Below are positions 1-5,823 of a DNA stretch of 5,823 nucleotides, in pieces. Positions within the stretch are counted from its first letter, which is position 1; the number at the start of each line of letters is the position of its first letter. The stretch is taken from positions 1-5,823 of the forward strand of contig JAUWKY010000172.1 of the NCBI GenBank assembly GCA_030613915.1, in the 5' to 3' direction. The stretch is from Syntrophobacterales bacterium (lineage in GTDB: Bacteria; Desulfobacterota; Syntrophobacteria; BM002). Both the position numbers and the translations under genes were made by a program. Under the pieces are notes generated by a model that ran no database searches, was not told the DNA's origin, and saw only the letters and a list, made by a program, of their open reading frames with translations.

Positions 1-111
1 ATGGCCAAAAGGAAGAAAAATGATTGCGGATGTGGTTGCCTGCCCTTGAAGAAGAAAGGCAGCGGTGAGCCAAAGCCGGAGGCTAAAAAGTCCGAAAAAT
101 CAAAAAAGTAA
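1..111 (+). CDS. Small Cys/Lys-rich protein (36 aa), unknown family
   Basis: An ATG at the first base of the window opens a 36-codon frame ending in TAA. The peptide starts MAKRKKNDCGCGC, continues with LPLKKK, and ends in a Lys/Glu/Ser/Pro tail (residues about 20-36) that is probably disordered. It has no signal peptide or membrane segment. The three cysteines at residues 9, 11 and 13, set between basic clusters, could bind a metal or nucleic acid, but that is only inference. The window begins exactly at this ATG, so no ribosome binding site can be seen. The frame could equally be the 3' end of a longer gene. A hairpin followed by a T-run lies downstream, as expected for the end of a transcription unit. 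I do not recognise the family. Confidence 0.5.
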   Translation: MAKRKKNDCGCGCLPLKKKGSGEPKPEAKKSEKSKK

Positions 112-141
112 ATGACTCCGGAACACCAAAGTCTAACCTAC

Positions 142-221
142 AATGCGGGGCACATCTTAAGTTTTGTCCTTACGCGCTTTATTCTTCATTCTTAAGATGT
201 GACCCTGCGTTCCCTTTTTTT
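142..221 (+). terminator. Long inverted repeat plus T-run: terminator or REP-like palindrome
   Basis: The arms at 142-161 and 191-211 are inverted copies. They share a perfect 11-bp core (CACATCTTAAG / CTTAAGATGTG) that extends outward with two mismatches and one bulge. The loop is 29 nt. The right arm is followed by CCCTTTTTTT at 212-221, so the structure would terminate + strand transcription leaving the small ORF. The - strand side has no T-run, so it is not clearly bidirectional. It lies between two convergent genes and directly abuts the stop codon of the transglycosylase. The loop is long for an intrinsic terminator. The arm also resembles a motif at 1552-1573, which suggests a dispersed palindromic repeat that may have been co-opted here. 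Confidence 0.6.
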
Positions 222-1364
222 CTAGTGGATAAGCCGAAGTTTTTGTCCTGCCCATATGGTGGACCCTTGGATACCGTTGTATCTTCTCAGACTGCCTATA
301 GAGACGCCTGTTCTGCTGGCAATGCGGCCCAGGGTATCACCTTTCTGAACCACATAATGGCTTTCAGATAAATCTTTTTTTTCTACGGATCTACCTTTAC
401 CAAGTTCTTGCAAGGCAACAACTACCTTGGGACCAAAGCCGGGAGGAACTTTAATCTGATGTTTACCTTTGGGCACATAGTTTCGCCTGAATTGAGGATT
501 GAGTTCTTTGAGAACTTTGAAATCTGTATCCAGGGCAAGGGCCAGATCTGTCAAGTTCAAGCGCTTGCTGATTTTGACCGGGACCGAATCGTACCAGTTC
601 GGAGGGTAAACCTGCTCTGGGGGGAGACTAAAACCATACTGTCTCTGGTTTTCCATAATAATCTTAATGGCAGTGATGCGAAAAACATATCGTTCTGTTT
701 CCAGAGGCAGATCGAGCCTATAAAAGTCTTTGACTTTTTGTTTCCTTATTTCCCTCTTGAGGAAGGAATCGCCGCAGTTGTAAGCGGCTAGGGTTAGAGT
801 CCAATTACCGAATTCGTCATGCAACCGTCTTAAATAGTTGATGGCTGCTTCAGTAGATTGTTCAAAGTCTAACCGTTCGTCTATCGTTCGGTTTTTCCGC
901 AGGCCATATCGTCTACCGGTGCGAGACATGAATTGCCAGAGTCCGGCGGCTCTCTTCCTTGATTTGATATCGGTAATAAGGGCGCTCTCCGCTACAGCCA
1001 TGTATTTGAGGTCATCGGGCATTCCAGCTTCATACAGTTTCTCCTCAAAGTATGGAAAATAGCGCCCAGCTCTCTTGAGCCACAGAAAAACCTGGGCCCG
1101 ATCCCAGACAGCAATAGTGAATTCTCGATCCAGCATCTCCAAGACACGGCGGTTCTCGAGAGGTATGGATTCATCACACAGGCTGATCGAACCCGGGAGG
1201 GGAAAGTCAGGCAGAACTTCAGGGGCAGTGGGCTCTTCGGCGGTGGAGATAGAGGATCTAAGGCTCATAACCACAAGATTGAGGGCCAATAAAAGGGCTA
1301 CCACTCCAAGAAGAAAAACCTGTAGTCGCCCACTACCAAAAGATGGCAAATAAGAACGAATCAC
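222..1364 (-). CDS. MltD-like membrane-bound lytic murein transglycosylase with LysM
   Basis: This enzyme would cleave the MurNAc-GlcNAc bond of peptidoglycan, forming 1,6-anhydroMurNAc, in the periplasm. Residues about 15-34 form one hydrophobic segment (signal anchor or uncleaved signal), with no lipobox seen. The SLT/MltD catalytic domain spans about 90-245. It contains AESAL with the likely catalytic Glu126, then AAGLWQFMSRTGRRYGL (139-155), DERLDFEQSTEAAINYL (162-178) and LAAYNCG (192-198). Residues about 263-307 look like a degenerate LysM, and 336-379 are a clear LysM (YVVQKGDTLGRIA...WAGQKLRL) for glycan binding. E. coli MltD is longer (about 450 aa), so at 380 aa this is a shorter relative. 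The start is GTG, supported by GAAAGG nine bases upstream (1374-1379). The gene is monocistronic in this window and divergent from the hydrolase operon. The family call is firm, but the exact MltD orthology is less so. Confidence 0.93.
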   Translation of the reverse strand: MIRSYLPSFGSGRLQVFLLGVVALLLALNLVVMSLRSSISTAEEPTAPEVLPDFPLPGSISLCDESIPLENRRVLEMLDREFTIAVWDRAQVFLWLKRAGRYFPYFEEKLYEAGMPDDLKYMAVAESALITDIKSRKRAAGLWQFMSRTGRRYGLRKNRTIDERLDFEQSTEAAINYLRRLHDEFGNWTLTLAAYNCGDSFLKREIRKQKVKDFYRLDLPLETERYVFRITAIKIIMENQRQYGFSLPPEQVYPPNWYDSVPVKISKRLNLTDLALALDTDFKVLKELNPQFRRNYVPKGKHQIKVPPGFGPKVVVALQELGKGRSVEKKDLSESHYVVQKGDTLGRIASRTGVSIGSLRRYNGIQGSTIWAGQKLRLIH

Positions 1365-1390
1365 TGTAAGTGACCTTTCGCGTATCCAAA

Positions 1391-1396
1391 ATTGTA
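1391..1396 (-). promoter_or_regulatory. Possible -10 box of the transglycosylase gene
   Basis: On the - strand these bases read TACAAT, five of six matches to TATAAT. They lie 26 bases upstream of the GTG start, with the GAAAGG ribosome binding site in between. No good -35 hexamer sits 16-18 bases further up (AGCTGA at 17), and a TTGACG is too far away at 27 bases. It is a weak candidate resting on one hexamer. Confidence 0.25.
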
Positions 1397-1551
1397 CCGA
1401 CAGTTGTCGAGACTCAGCTTAGACGTCAATGAGCTATATTGGCTATGGAACACGCAGTGCTTTCTTAAAACGGTTGTCCACTCACGATTTTCCTTGTTCC
1501 AACCTAAGCTCAAAGCAACATCCGTACCATGCAAATCGTTGTCATGAGGTA

Positions 1552-1573
1552 GGGGTCAGATCTTTTGTTTTGT
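1552..1573 (+). repeat. Solitary copy of the inverted-repeat arm motif
   Basis: The segment starts GGGGTCAGATCTT and ends GTTTTGT. Aligned with 147-167 (GGGGCACATCTTAAG then TTTTGT) it matches at 18 of 21 aligned positions, with one single-base gap. The two sites flank the transglycosylase gene. No complementary arm is visible near this copy, so it is half of a palindrome at most. From memory, GGGGTCAGATCTT-type words occur as dispersed repeats near REP-associated tyrosine transposases in some proteobacterial genomes. That link is unverified, and no transposase is present here. Confidence 0.45.
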
Positions 1574-1598
1574 AAAATCGAATCTTCTGAGGTAAAAA
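1570..1598 (+). promoter_or_regulatory. Tentative sigma-70-like promoter for the hydrolase operon
   Basis: TTGTAA (1570-1575) is followed 17 bases later by TAAAAA (1593-1598). Each hexamer matches its consensus at four of six positions, with ideal spacing, in the most A/T-rich part of the gap and about 110 bases before the hydrolase start. It is the best + strand candidate seen, but the match is modest. GATAAT at 1601-1606 is an alternative -10 without a good -35 partner. Confidence 0.25.
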
Positions 1599-1700
1599 TA
1601 GATAATTCTTTTAGCCTGTATGTTGGTCCAGAGAGAGGTATGGCGCTGCTCAAGGACATGATAGATTGAACCCTAATGTTGCCATACCAATGTCGAGGAA

Positions 1701-1706
1701 AGGAGG
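1701..1706 (+). promoter_or_regulatory. Strong Shine-Dalgarno deciding the hydrolase start
   Basis: AGGAGG, preceded by more purines, lies five bases before the ATG at 1712. An in-frame ATG at 1676 would add 12 residues, but it has no comparable ribosome binding site and would place this one inside the coding region. The 1712 start is therefore preferred. Confidence 0.85.
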
Positions 1707-1711
1707 ATCAA

Positions 1712-2395
1712 ATGAGCGTTAAAGTAACATGGTACAGCCACGCCTGTGTTTTGATTGAAACGGAAGGTACTCATTTACTGATTGATCCGTTTATTAGCGG
1801 CAATCCTCTGGCACCAGTCACGCCAGATGAAATCCCGGCCGACTATATCTTGGTCTCGCATGGCCACGGTGATCACGTGGGGGATACCGTAGATATTGCC
1901 AAGCGGACTGGTGCCACTGTGATTTCCAACTTCGAAATACACAATTGGCTACTGAACCAGGGGGTAGAAAACGGTCATCCACAGCACATCGGAGGCGGAT
2001 TCGACTATCCGTGGGGGCGGGTCAAACTGACGATTGCCCAGCACGGTTCAGCCCTTCCGGATGGTTCATACGGTGGCAATCCATGTGGTTTTCTGTTCTA
2101 TGTGCAGGGGAAGAAGATATATCATGCCTGTGATACCGGCCTTTTTTACGATATGAAGCTGATCGGGGAAGAGGGAATTGACCTGGCCATATTGCCCATC
2201 GGAGACAATTTTACCATGGGTCCGGAAGATGGCCTCAGGGCGGTGAAGCTAATCGAACCCAAAAAAGTGCTCCCCGTTCACTATGACACCTTTGACATGA
2301 TCAAACAGGATCCTGCGGCTTGGAAAGATCGGGTGGAACAGGAGACCTTGACCCAGGTGACAGTACTCGAGCCGGGTGAATATGTCGAGCTTTAG
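1712..2395 (+). CDS. Metal-dependent hydrolase, UPF0173 / MBL-fold family
   Basis: This is a 227-aa metallo-beta-lactamase-fold protein, about the usual length for UPF0173. The first strand carries VTWYSHACVLIET (residues 5-17), with His10 in the conserved position of this family. LLIDPFISGNP (22-32) follows, and then the metal-binding motif HGHGDH at 50-55. Other likely ligands are His111 (AQHGSA), Asp141 (HACDTGLF) and His190 (LPVHYDTF). All expected metal ligands are present, so the enzyme should bind two divalent metals and be hydrolytically active. It has no signal peptide and is presumably cytoplasmic. The natural substrate of UPF0173 proteins is not established as far as I know. It is the first gene of a probable three-gene operon, and its end overlaps the start of the flavoenzyme. 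Family assignment is secure; function is general. Confidence 0.93.
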   Translation: MSVKVTWYSHACVLIETEGTHLLIDPFISGNPLAPVTPDEIPADYILVSHGHGDHVGDTVDIAKRTGATVISNFEIHNWLLNQGVENGHPQHIGGGFDYPWGRVKLTIAQHGSALPDGSYGGNPCGFLFYVQGKKIYHACDTGLFYDMKLIGEEGIDLAILPIGDNFTMGPEDGLRAVKLIEPKKVLPVHYDTFDMIKQDPAAWKDRVEQETLTQVTVLEPGEYVEL

Positions 2396-3752
2396 TACTA
2401 ACCCGGATATCAACTCTTGGAAAATGGACACCAATGTAGTCATCATCGGGGCAGGAATAGCGGGTCTGGCAGCGGGCTACCAATTGAAAAAAGCCGGCTG
2501 CGACTCCATCATTCTTGAGGCGCTTTCATTCGTCGGCGGGAGAATGAGCTCTGAAGAATGCGAAGGATTTATCATCGACAAGGGTGCCTATACCTTCCCG
2601 GACGCTCACAGGAATCTTCGCAGTTTCATCCAAGATCTCGGTTTCAAAGACCATCTCGTGCCAACCTCCGGAACTACTTCGACCTTCAGCGGCGGCAGGG
2701 AGTATCGGATCAAAATCGGATCGCCGATGGATTTTTTGAAATACAAACTCCTTACAGGCAGAAACAAAAGGGACATGATCAAACTGTTTCTGTACGCTCA
2801 ATCCTTGGGAAAAGCCTTGGATATAGGCCGCCCCACAAGTAAGACCTTCGATTTGGAAAGACAATCTGCGGCGGAATATCTGCTGGAAAGCTTCGATGAG
2901 GAAATTCTGGAGAAAATTGCTTACCCCATCTTCAGTGAAGTCTTTTTGGGGGTCCCAGAGCATAATTCAAAATTAGCTTTTCTGGCTACCATCAAGAACT
3001 TGACCACATTCAAGATTCTCGCCTTTACTGAAGGCATGGGTGTGGTGCCAGAGCAACTGATGAGAGAACTCGATGTCAGGCTGAATTCACCGGTGGTCAA
3101 GATTGCACCAGCTTCCCGGGAAGGGCTTTATGAAATTCACGTTGGAGGAGAAAACCCCAGGTCGTACCTTGCGGAGGGCGTGATTTTGGCCGTGCCTTTG
3201 CCTCTGGTGACAAACATAGTTGATGGGCTACCGGAGGACTTGGCAGACGGTTTCCGCAGTGTTCGCTACGCGCCGAGCATTGTTGCAGCGCTGGCAGTTG
3301 ACAGGGAGTACCCGGCCAGCTCAATGATCAATAACCTGCTCCGTAGGGACGATGGGGTTATAGCCACCGTGATATTTGACCACCACAAGAGCCCCCACCG
3401 GATTCCGAAGGGCAAGAGCCTGGTAACAGTTATTCTCTGCGAGCCAGCCAGTCGCATGTTGTTTGCTGAACCTGACGGTAAGATTACGGAGGCTGTGCTC
3501 GGGGATGTGAACAAGCGCTATCATGGTTTCGCAGACAAGCTGATTTTTTCGAGAATTTATCGCTGGGCACACGGGGCGGTGCAGTTGATGCCCGGCTCAG
3601 TGCGGCAGCAACATGAGTTGAGGAAAATGTTGGCAGAACTCCGAGGCAATCTGCTTTTCGCTGGCGACGGCCTGTACAAATCCAGTCTGGAAATAAGTTT
3701 TAATACTGGGGTAGAGGCTGCCAACCGAATGATGGAAAGGCTAGGGTTATAA
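2382..3752 (+). CDS. FAD-dependent amine oxidase / protoporphyrinogen-oxidase-like enzyme
   Basis: A 456-aa flavoprotein of the NAD(P)/FAD amine-oxidase superfamily. Residues 19-32 (VVIIGAGIAGLAAG) form the dinucleotide-binding GxGxxG loop. Glu46 (IILEA) should bind the ribose, and GGRM at 52-55 is the typical motif after it. Near the C-terminus NLLFAGDGLYKSSLEISFNTGVEAANRM holds the second FAD contact (FAGD) and the closing helix. No signal peptide or membrane anchor is seen. Overall it resembles HemG/HemY-type protoporphyrinogen oxidases and related desaturases, but the substrate cannot be deduced. No haem or carotenoid gene lies nearby. Possible starts are GTG 2376, ATG 2382 and ATG 2424. 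I chose 2382 because GGTGA just upstream matches the extended anti-Shine-Dalgarno at proper spacing, and because it overlaps the hydrolase stop by 14 bases, implying translational coupling. A 2424 start would place the Rossmann loop nearer the N-terminus and remains possible. Confidence 0.88.
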   Translation: MSSFSTNPDINSWKMDTNVVIIGAGIAGLAAGYQLKKAGCDSIILEALSFVGGRMSSEECEGFIIDKGAYTFPDAHRNLRSFIQDLGFKDHLVPTSGTTSTFSGGREYRIKIGSPMDFLKYKLLTGRNKRDMIKLFLYAQSLGKALDIGRPTSKTFDLERQSAAEYLLESFDEEILEKIAYPIFSEVFLGVPEHNSKLAFLATIKNLTTFKILAFTEGMGVVPEQLMRELDVRLNSPVVKIAPASREGLYEIHVGGENPRSYLAEGVILAVPLPLVTNIVDGLPEDLADGFRSVRYAPSIVAALAVDREYPASSMINNLLRRDDGVIATVIFDHHKSPHRIPKGKSLVTVILCEPASRMLFAEPDGKITEAVLGDVNKRYHGFADKLIFSRIYRWAHGAVQLMPGSVRQQHELRKMLAELRGNLLFAGDGLYKSSLEISFNTGVEAANRMMERLGL

Positions 3753-3756
3753 GGAG
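3751..3756 (+). promoter_or_regulatory. Shine-Dalgarno overlapping the upstream stop codon
   Basis: AAGGAG begins inside the TAA stop of the flavoenzyme (3750-3752) and sits six bases before the GTG at 3763. The nearby ATG at 3758 is followed by one codon and then TGA, so it cannot start the gene. GTG 3763 is the plausible start, and the arrangement suggests coupled translation. Confidence 0.75.
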
Positions 3757-3762
3757 TATGAA

Positions 3763-4527
3763 GTGAAGGAGGAAATTAAAGAACTGCTCGAAATGCTGTC
3801 GCCAAGATTTGATTGGGACAAACATTGGGAAAAAGATGGTGCCGGGGGTATCGAAGAACTATTTCGAAAATGCGTCAAGCTCGCCACCTCTACCGAGGGT
3901 GATTACCACGACTGCGGCAGTTACAAAGCCGAGGGTACCCCGAGAGGAATGTATCGTCTTTTCTATCTGCTGGAACCGGAAGCGGTCGATTTCTCAAGTA
4001 TGTATAGGGGCGACCTTTTTAGTTTTGTCTCTGCTGACGAACGATTCTTGGTGCGGGTTTCTCTTTTCGAATACGAGTTGGGTCTTTATTTCTTGGCCCC
4101 AGAAGAGCTCATCGACAAGAGCGATGCAGCCTGCGTACCTTCGGCCTGGCCAGGGGCTGACAACAGGATCCGGTTAACCGACCCTATGGGTATTGACTTT
4201 TTTGAGATGGTCAAAAGAATAGTTGAACATGAATTTGAAGTATATCCGGTGGGGGAGTTCAAAGTGTCAGGCGCAAAGCGCGGAGGGCAACTTTCGACCC
4301 ATTCGATTAATTCAGGGCATGCGAATTCAGGTCAGGCGGCGCATAGTGTATCCTTCGGTCGGTTTACTTACCCCTATTCATCCCATCCCGTTCTTCTGCT
4401 CCAGTTCCCGGGCTATGCGGATACCCTCGCTTTCATCAACAAAGTACAGAATGATTCCCCCACCGAGAAAAAGTACTGCGATGGCGAGGATGGAATGACG
4501 CGGATTGCCGGTGAGAACACCCACTAA
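3763..4527 (+). CDS. Hypothetical protein of unknown family, with suspect C-terminal tail
   Basis: I do not recognise this 254-aa protein. Residues 1-165 look like a genuine soluble, mostly acidic mixed alpha/beta protein. A charged helix (EEIKELLEML) is followed by a Trp-rich segment, DYHDCGSYKAEGTPRGMYRLFYLL (47-70), a strand-rich part (84-111, ending ELGLYFLAPEEL), and LTDPMGIDFFEMVKRIVEHEFEVYP (138-162). It has no signal peptide or membrane segment. From about residue 168 the composition turns to Ser/Gly/His/Asn. Residues 206-254 are encoded on the opposite strand of the conserved transporter C-terminus. A one-base frame change near 4263 would end the protein at a TAA at 4308-4310, after about 180 residues. 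The true end is therefore uncertain, and frameshift or stop loss is likely. It starts 10 bases after the flavoenzyme stop and is probably the last gene of the operon. Confidence 0.7.
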   Translation: MKEEIKELLEMLSPRFDWDKHWEKDGAGGIEELFRKCVKLATSTEGDYHDCGSYKAEGTPRGMYRLFYLLEPEAVDFSSMYRGDLFSFVSADERFLVRVSLFEYELGLYFLAPEELIDKSDAACVPSAWPGADNRIRLTDPMGIDFFEMVKRIVEHEFEVYPVGEFKVSGAKRGGQLSTHSINSGHANSGQAAHSVSFGRFTYPYSSHPVLLLQFPGYADTLAFINKVQNDSPTEKKYCDGEDGMTRIAGENTH

Positions 4528-5673
4528 ACCCATCAGTACGGGACCGATCACAGCGGCAAATTTACCCAGCATATTATAGAATCCGAAAAACTCAGCCGTC
4601 CTATTGGCGGGGATGATGCGAGAGTAAAAAGCGCGGCTCAAGGACTGTACCCCGCCCTGAACCAGACCGATGGCCACCGCCAGTACGTAAAACTCGCCTG
4701 GACTGTCCATGAATCTGCCCCAAACAGTGACCCCTATGTAAACTCCAAGGCCCAGTAAAATGGAAGTTTTGGTGCCCAACTTCTCGCCGAGTTTGCCGAA
4801 GAGGATGGCGGCAGGAAAGCCCACAAATTGAACGATGAGCAAAGCCACGATGAGGCTGTCGGCAGGAAAGCCCAGGGACATGCCGTAGTCCACCGCCATT
4901 CTGACGATGGTGTCAACCCCATCTATGTAGAGCCAATAAGCTATGAGAAATAAGAACACTACCCGCAGTTTGCGGATCTCCGCAAAGGTTGTTTTAAGCT
5001 GCAGCAAACCACTGCCGACCATTTTCCAGCCGCTTGTTTTGCGATGGGTCGGTGGCTCCTTTACCCAGATCATTATAGGCAAGGAGAAGATAGCCCACCA
5101 GAGAGCGACGCTGAGAAAAGAGATACGCACCGCTGTAGCGGCATGGGTCAGGCCAAACCAAGCGGGCTTCAGGGTCATGAGGACGTTGAAAGCGAACAAC
5201 AGCCCGCCCCCCAAATAACCCAGTCCAAAGCCCAGAGCTGAGACCATATCCACTTTGCCGGAGGGAGCGACGCTTATCAGGAGTGAATCATAGAACACAT
5301 TGCCACCGGAAAAGCCGATGATCCCCACTATGTAAATGAGAACGGCAATGTGCCAGGCTCCCCGGGCCACGAAGAAAAGGCTGCCGGTCATGACAACGCC
5401 CATGGCGGCAAAAAAGAGGAGGAATTTTTTCTTTACTCCGCCCTGATCGCCGATTGCTCCAAGCAGCGGTGCCATGGCGACAATAATGAGGCTGGCTATG
5501 GAATTGGCTAGTCCCAGGCGGAATGTACTGGTAGTGGCCTCTACGCCCACATTCCAGTACTCTTTGAAGAATATCGGAAAGAAGCCCGCCATTACGGTGG
5601 TGGCAAAGGCGGAATTGGCCCAATCGTAGAGGGCCCAGGATATGACTTTTCTGTCAGTGGCTAGATTTGGCAT
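4378..5673 (-). CDS. MFS transporter, UMF1 / Atg22-like family
   Basis: A 431-aa inner-membrane protein with about 12 hydrophobic segments and a hydrophilic central loop at about 205-235, as in the major facilitator superfamily. WALYDWANSAF at residues 13-23 is the hallmark N-terminal motif of the UMF1/Atg22-like group. GAIGDQGGVKKK (72-83) corresponds to the loop 2-3 MFS motif. YWLYIDGVDTI (246-256), QGGVQSLSRAFYSRIIP (339-355) and EFFGFYNMLGKFAAVIGP (361-378) are further conserved blocks. Length is normal and the gene looks intact. The substrate is unknown; yeast Atg22 exports vacuolar amino acids, but that should not be transferred here. The ATG at 5673 has only a weak Shine-Dalgarno (TGGA directly adjacent). 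The frame is open for 20 codons upstream of it but contains no ATG, GTG or TTG. It is convergent with the + strand operon, overlapping its last gene by 150 bases. Family call is firm. Confidence 0.93.
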   Translation of the reverse strand: MPNLATDRKVISWALYDWANSAFATTVMAGFFPIFFKEYWNVGVEATTSTFRLGLANSIASLIIVAMAPLLGAIGDQGGVKKKFLLFFAAMGVVMTGSLFFVARGAWHIAVLIYIVGIIGFSGGNVFYDSLLISVAPSGKVDMVSALGFGLGYLGGGLLFAFNVLMTLKPAWFGLTHAATAVRISFLSVALWWAIFSLPIMIWVKEPPTHRKTSGWKMVGSGLLQLKTTFAEIRKLRVVFLFLIAYWLYIDGVDTIVRMAVDYGMSLGFPADSLIVALLIVQFVGFPAAILFGKLGEKLGTKTSILLGLGVYIGVTVWGRFMDSPGEFYVLAVAIGLVQGGVQSLSRAFYSRIIPANRTAEFFGFYNMLGKFAAVIGPVLMGLVGVLTGNPRHSILAIAVLFLGGGIILYFVDESEGIRIARELEQKNGMG

Positions 5674-5732
5674 TCCAGCGGTCGTCTCAATCTCTGCAGG
5701 GATATCTCCGTGGTTCAGTTTTTCGAGAAGTT

Positions 5733-5761
5733 TTTAAAACATTCTCACACTATTTTTTCAA
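5733..5761 (-). promoter_or_regulatory. Probable sigma-70 promoter of the MFS gene
   Basis: On the - strand TTGAAA (5761-5756) is separated by exactly 17 bases from TTTAAA (5738-5733). The -35 matches consensus at five of six positions and the -10 at four of six. Transcription would start near 5726, leaving an untranslated leader of about 53 bases before the ATG at 5673. No riboswitch-like fold was recognised in that leader. Confidence 0.5.
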
Positions 5762-5823
5762 GAAAAAGGCTGGAGGCGGAATTGATCTCAGTCTCGTTTA
5801 TAATCCATGAACCGACAGATTCC

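Larger units (their letters stand above)
1365..1711. other. Intergenic region between divergent transcription units
   Basis: These 347 bases separate the transglycosylase (- strand) from the hydrolase operon (+ strand). I see no convincing gene here: no long frame, no tRNA-like fold and no tandem repeats. It must carry the promoters of both units. It also contains the solitary repeat motif at 1552-1573, and an A/T-rich stretch at about 1561-1615 that would suit the + strand promoter. The region of about 1400-1550 shows no feature I can name. Confidence 0.6.

Noticed and set aside
408..1353. Several + strand open frames opposite the transglycosylase.
   Set aside because: They lie antisense to a protein with clear SLT and LysM motifs, show no recognisable domains and have no good ribosome binding sites.
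1676..1711. Longer hydrolase form starting at ATG 1676.
   Set aside because: The 12 extra residues lack family similarity and contain the strong AGGAGG that serves the ATG at 1712.
2526..2963. A 145-codon - strand frame opposite the flavoenzyme.
   Set aside because: It is the antisense shadow of conserved flavoenzyme coding sequence and has no domain signature of its own.
4271..4326. Short hairpins GCGC-AAA-GCGC and ATTCG...CGAAT as a terminator for the + strand operon.
   Set aside because: The stems are only four or five bases and no T-run follows on either strand.
4266..4338. Direct repeats GTCAGGCG (4266 and 4331) and AATTCAGG (4309 and 4324) near the end of the hypothetical gene.
   Set aside because: They are only eight bases long, imperfect in context and without terminal inverted repeats or target duplication. 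Chance is enough to explain them.
5799..5809. TATAAT followed closely by an ATG on the + strand at the right edge, possibly the start of a divergent gene.
   Set aside because: The -10-like hexamer has no -35 partner at 16-18 bases, the ATG follows it by only two bases with no ribosome binding site, and only five codons fit before the window ends.

Overview
The window reads as ordinary chromosomal DNA of a Gram-negative bacterium of roughly balanced base composition. The evidence for Gram-negative is an MltD-type membrane-anchored lytic transglycosylase. The mix of genes and a GGGGTCAGATCTT-like repeat motif would suit a Desulfobacterota/deltaproteobacterial genome, but that placement is an inference with low confidence. 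No rRNA, tRNA, CRISPR array, transposase gene, phage gene or recognisable defence module is visible.

Layout, left to right. (1) A 36-codon lysine-rich ORF with a Cys-Gly-Cys-Gly-Cys run occupies the left edge on the + strand (1-111) and is followed by a long inverted repeat and a T-run (142-221), which looks like a terminator or a REP-like palindrome. (2) On the - strand, 222-1364 encodes an MltD-like lytic transglycosylase with a membrane anchor, an SLT domain and a C-terminal LysM. (3) A 347-bp intergenic region (1365-1711) separates two divergent units. It holds a second, unpaired copy of the motif seen in the first inverted repeat. (4) On the + strand, three tightly spaced genes form a likely operon: a UPF0173-type metallo-beta-lactamase-fold hydrolase (1712-2395), an FAD-dependent amine-oxidase/protoporphyrinogen-oxidase-like enzyme (2382-3752), and a protein of unknown family (3763-4527). 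(5) On the - strand, convergent with that operon, 4378-5673 encodes a UMF1/Atg22-like major facilitator transporter, with a good sigma-70-like promoter at 5733-5761.

The transglycosylase remodels peptidoglycan and is independent of the rest. The three + strand genes are probably co-transcribed (one overlap, and one Shine-Dalgarno straddling the upstream stop codon), but their shared pathway cannot be named from sequence. The last 49 codons of the unknown protein are antisense to the conserved C-terminus of the transporter. That tail is therefore probably read-through after loss of the native stop, or the result of a frameshift. I found no convincing new multi-gene system. The best leads are the unknown protein with its odd tail, the tiny Cys-rich ORF, and the dispersed repeat motif.
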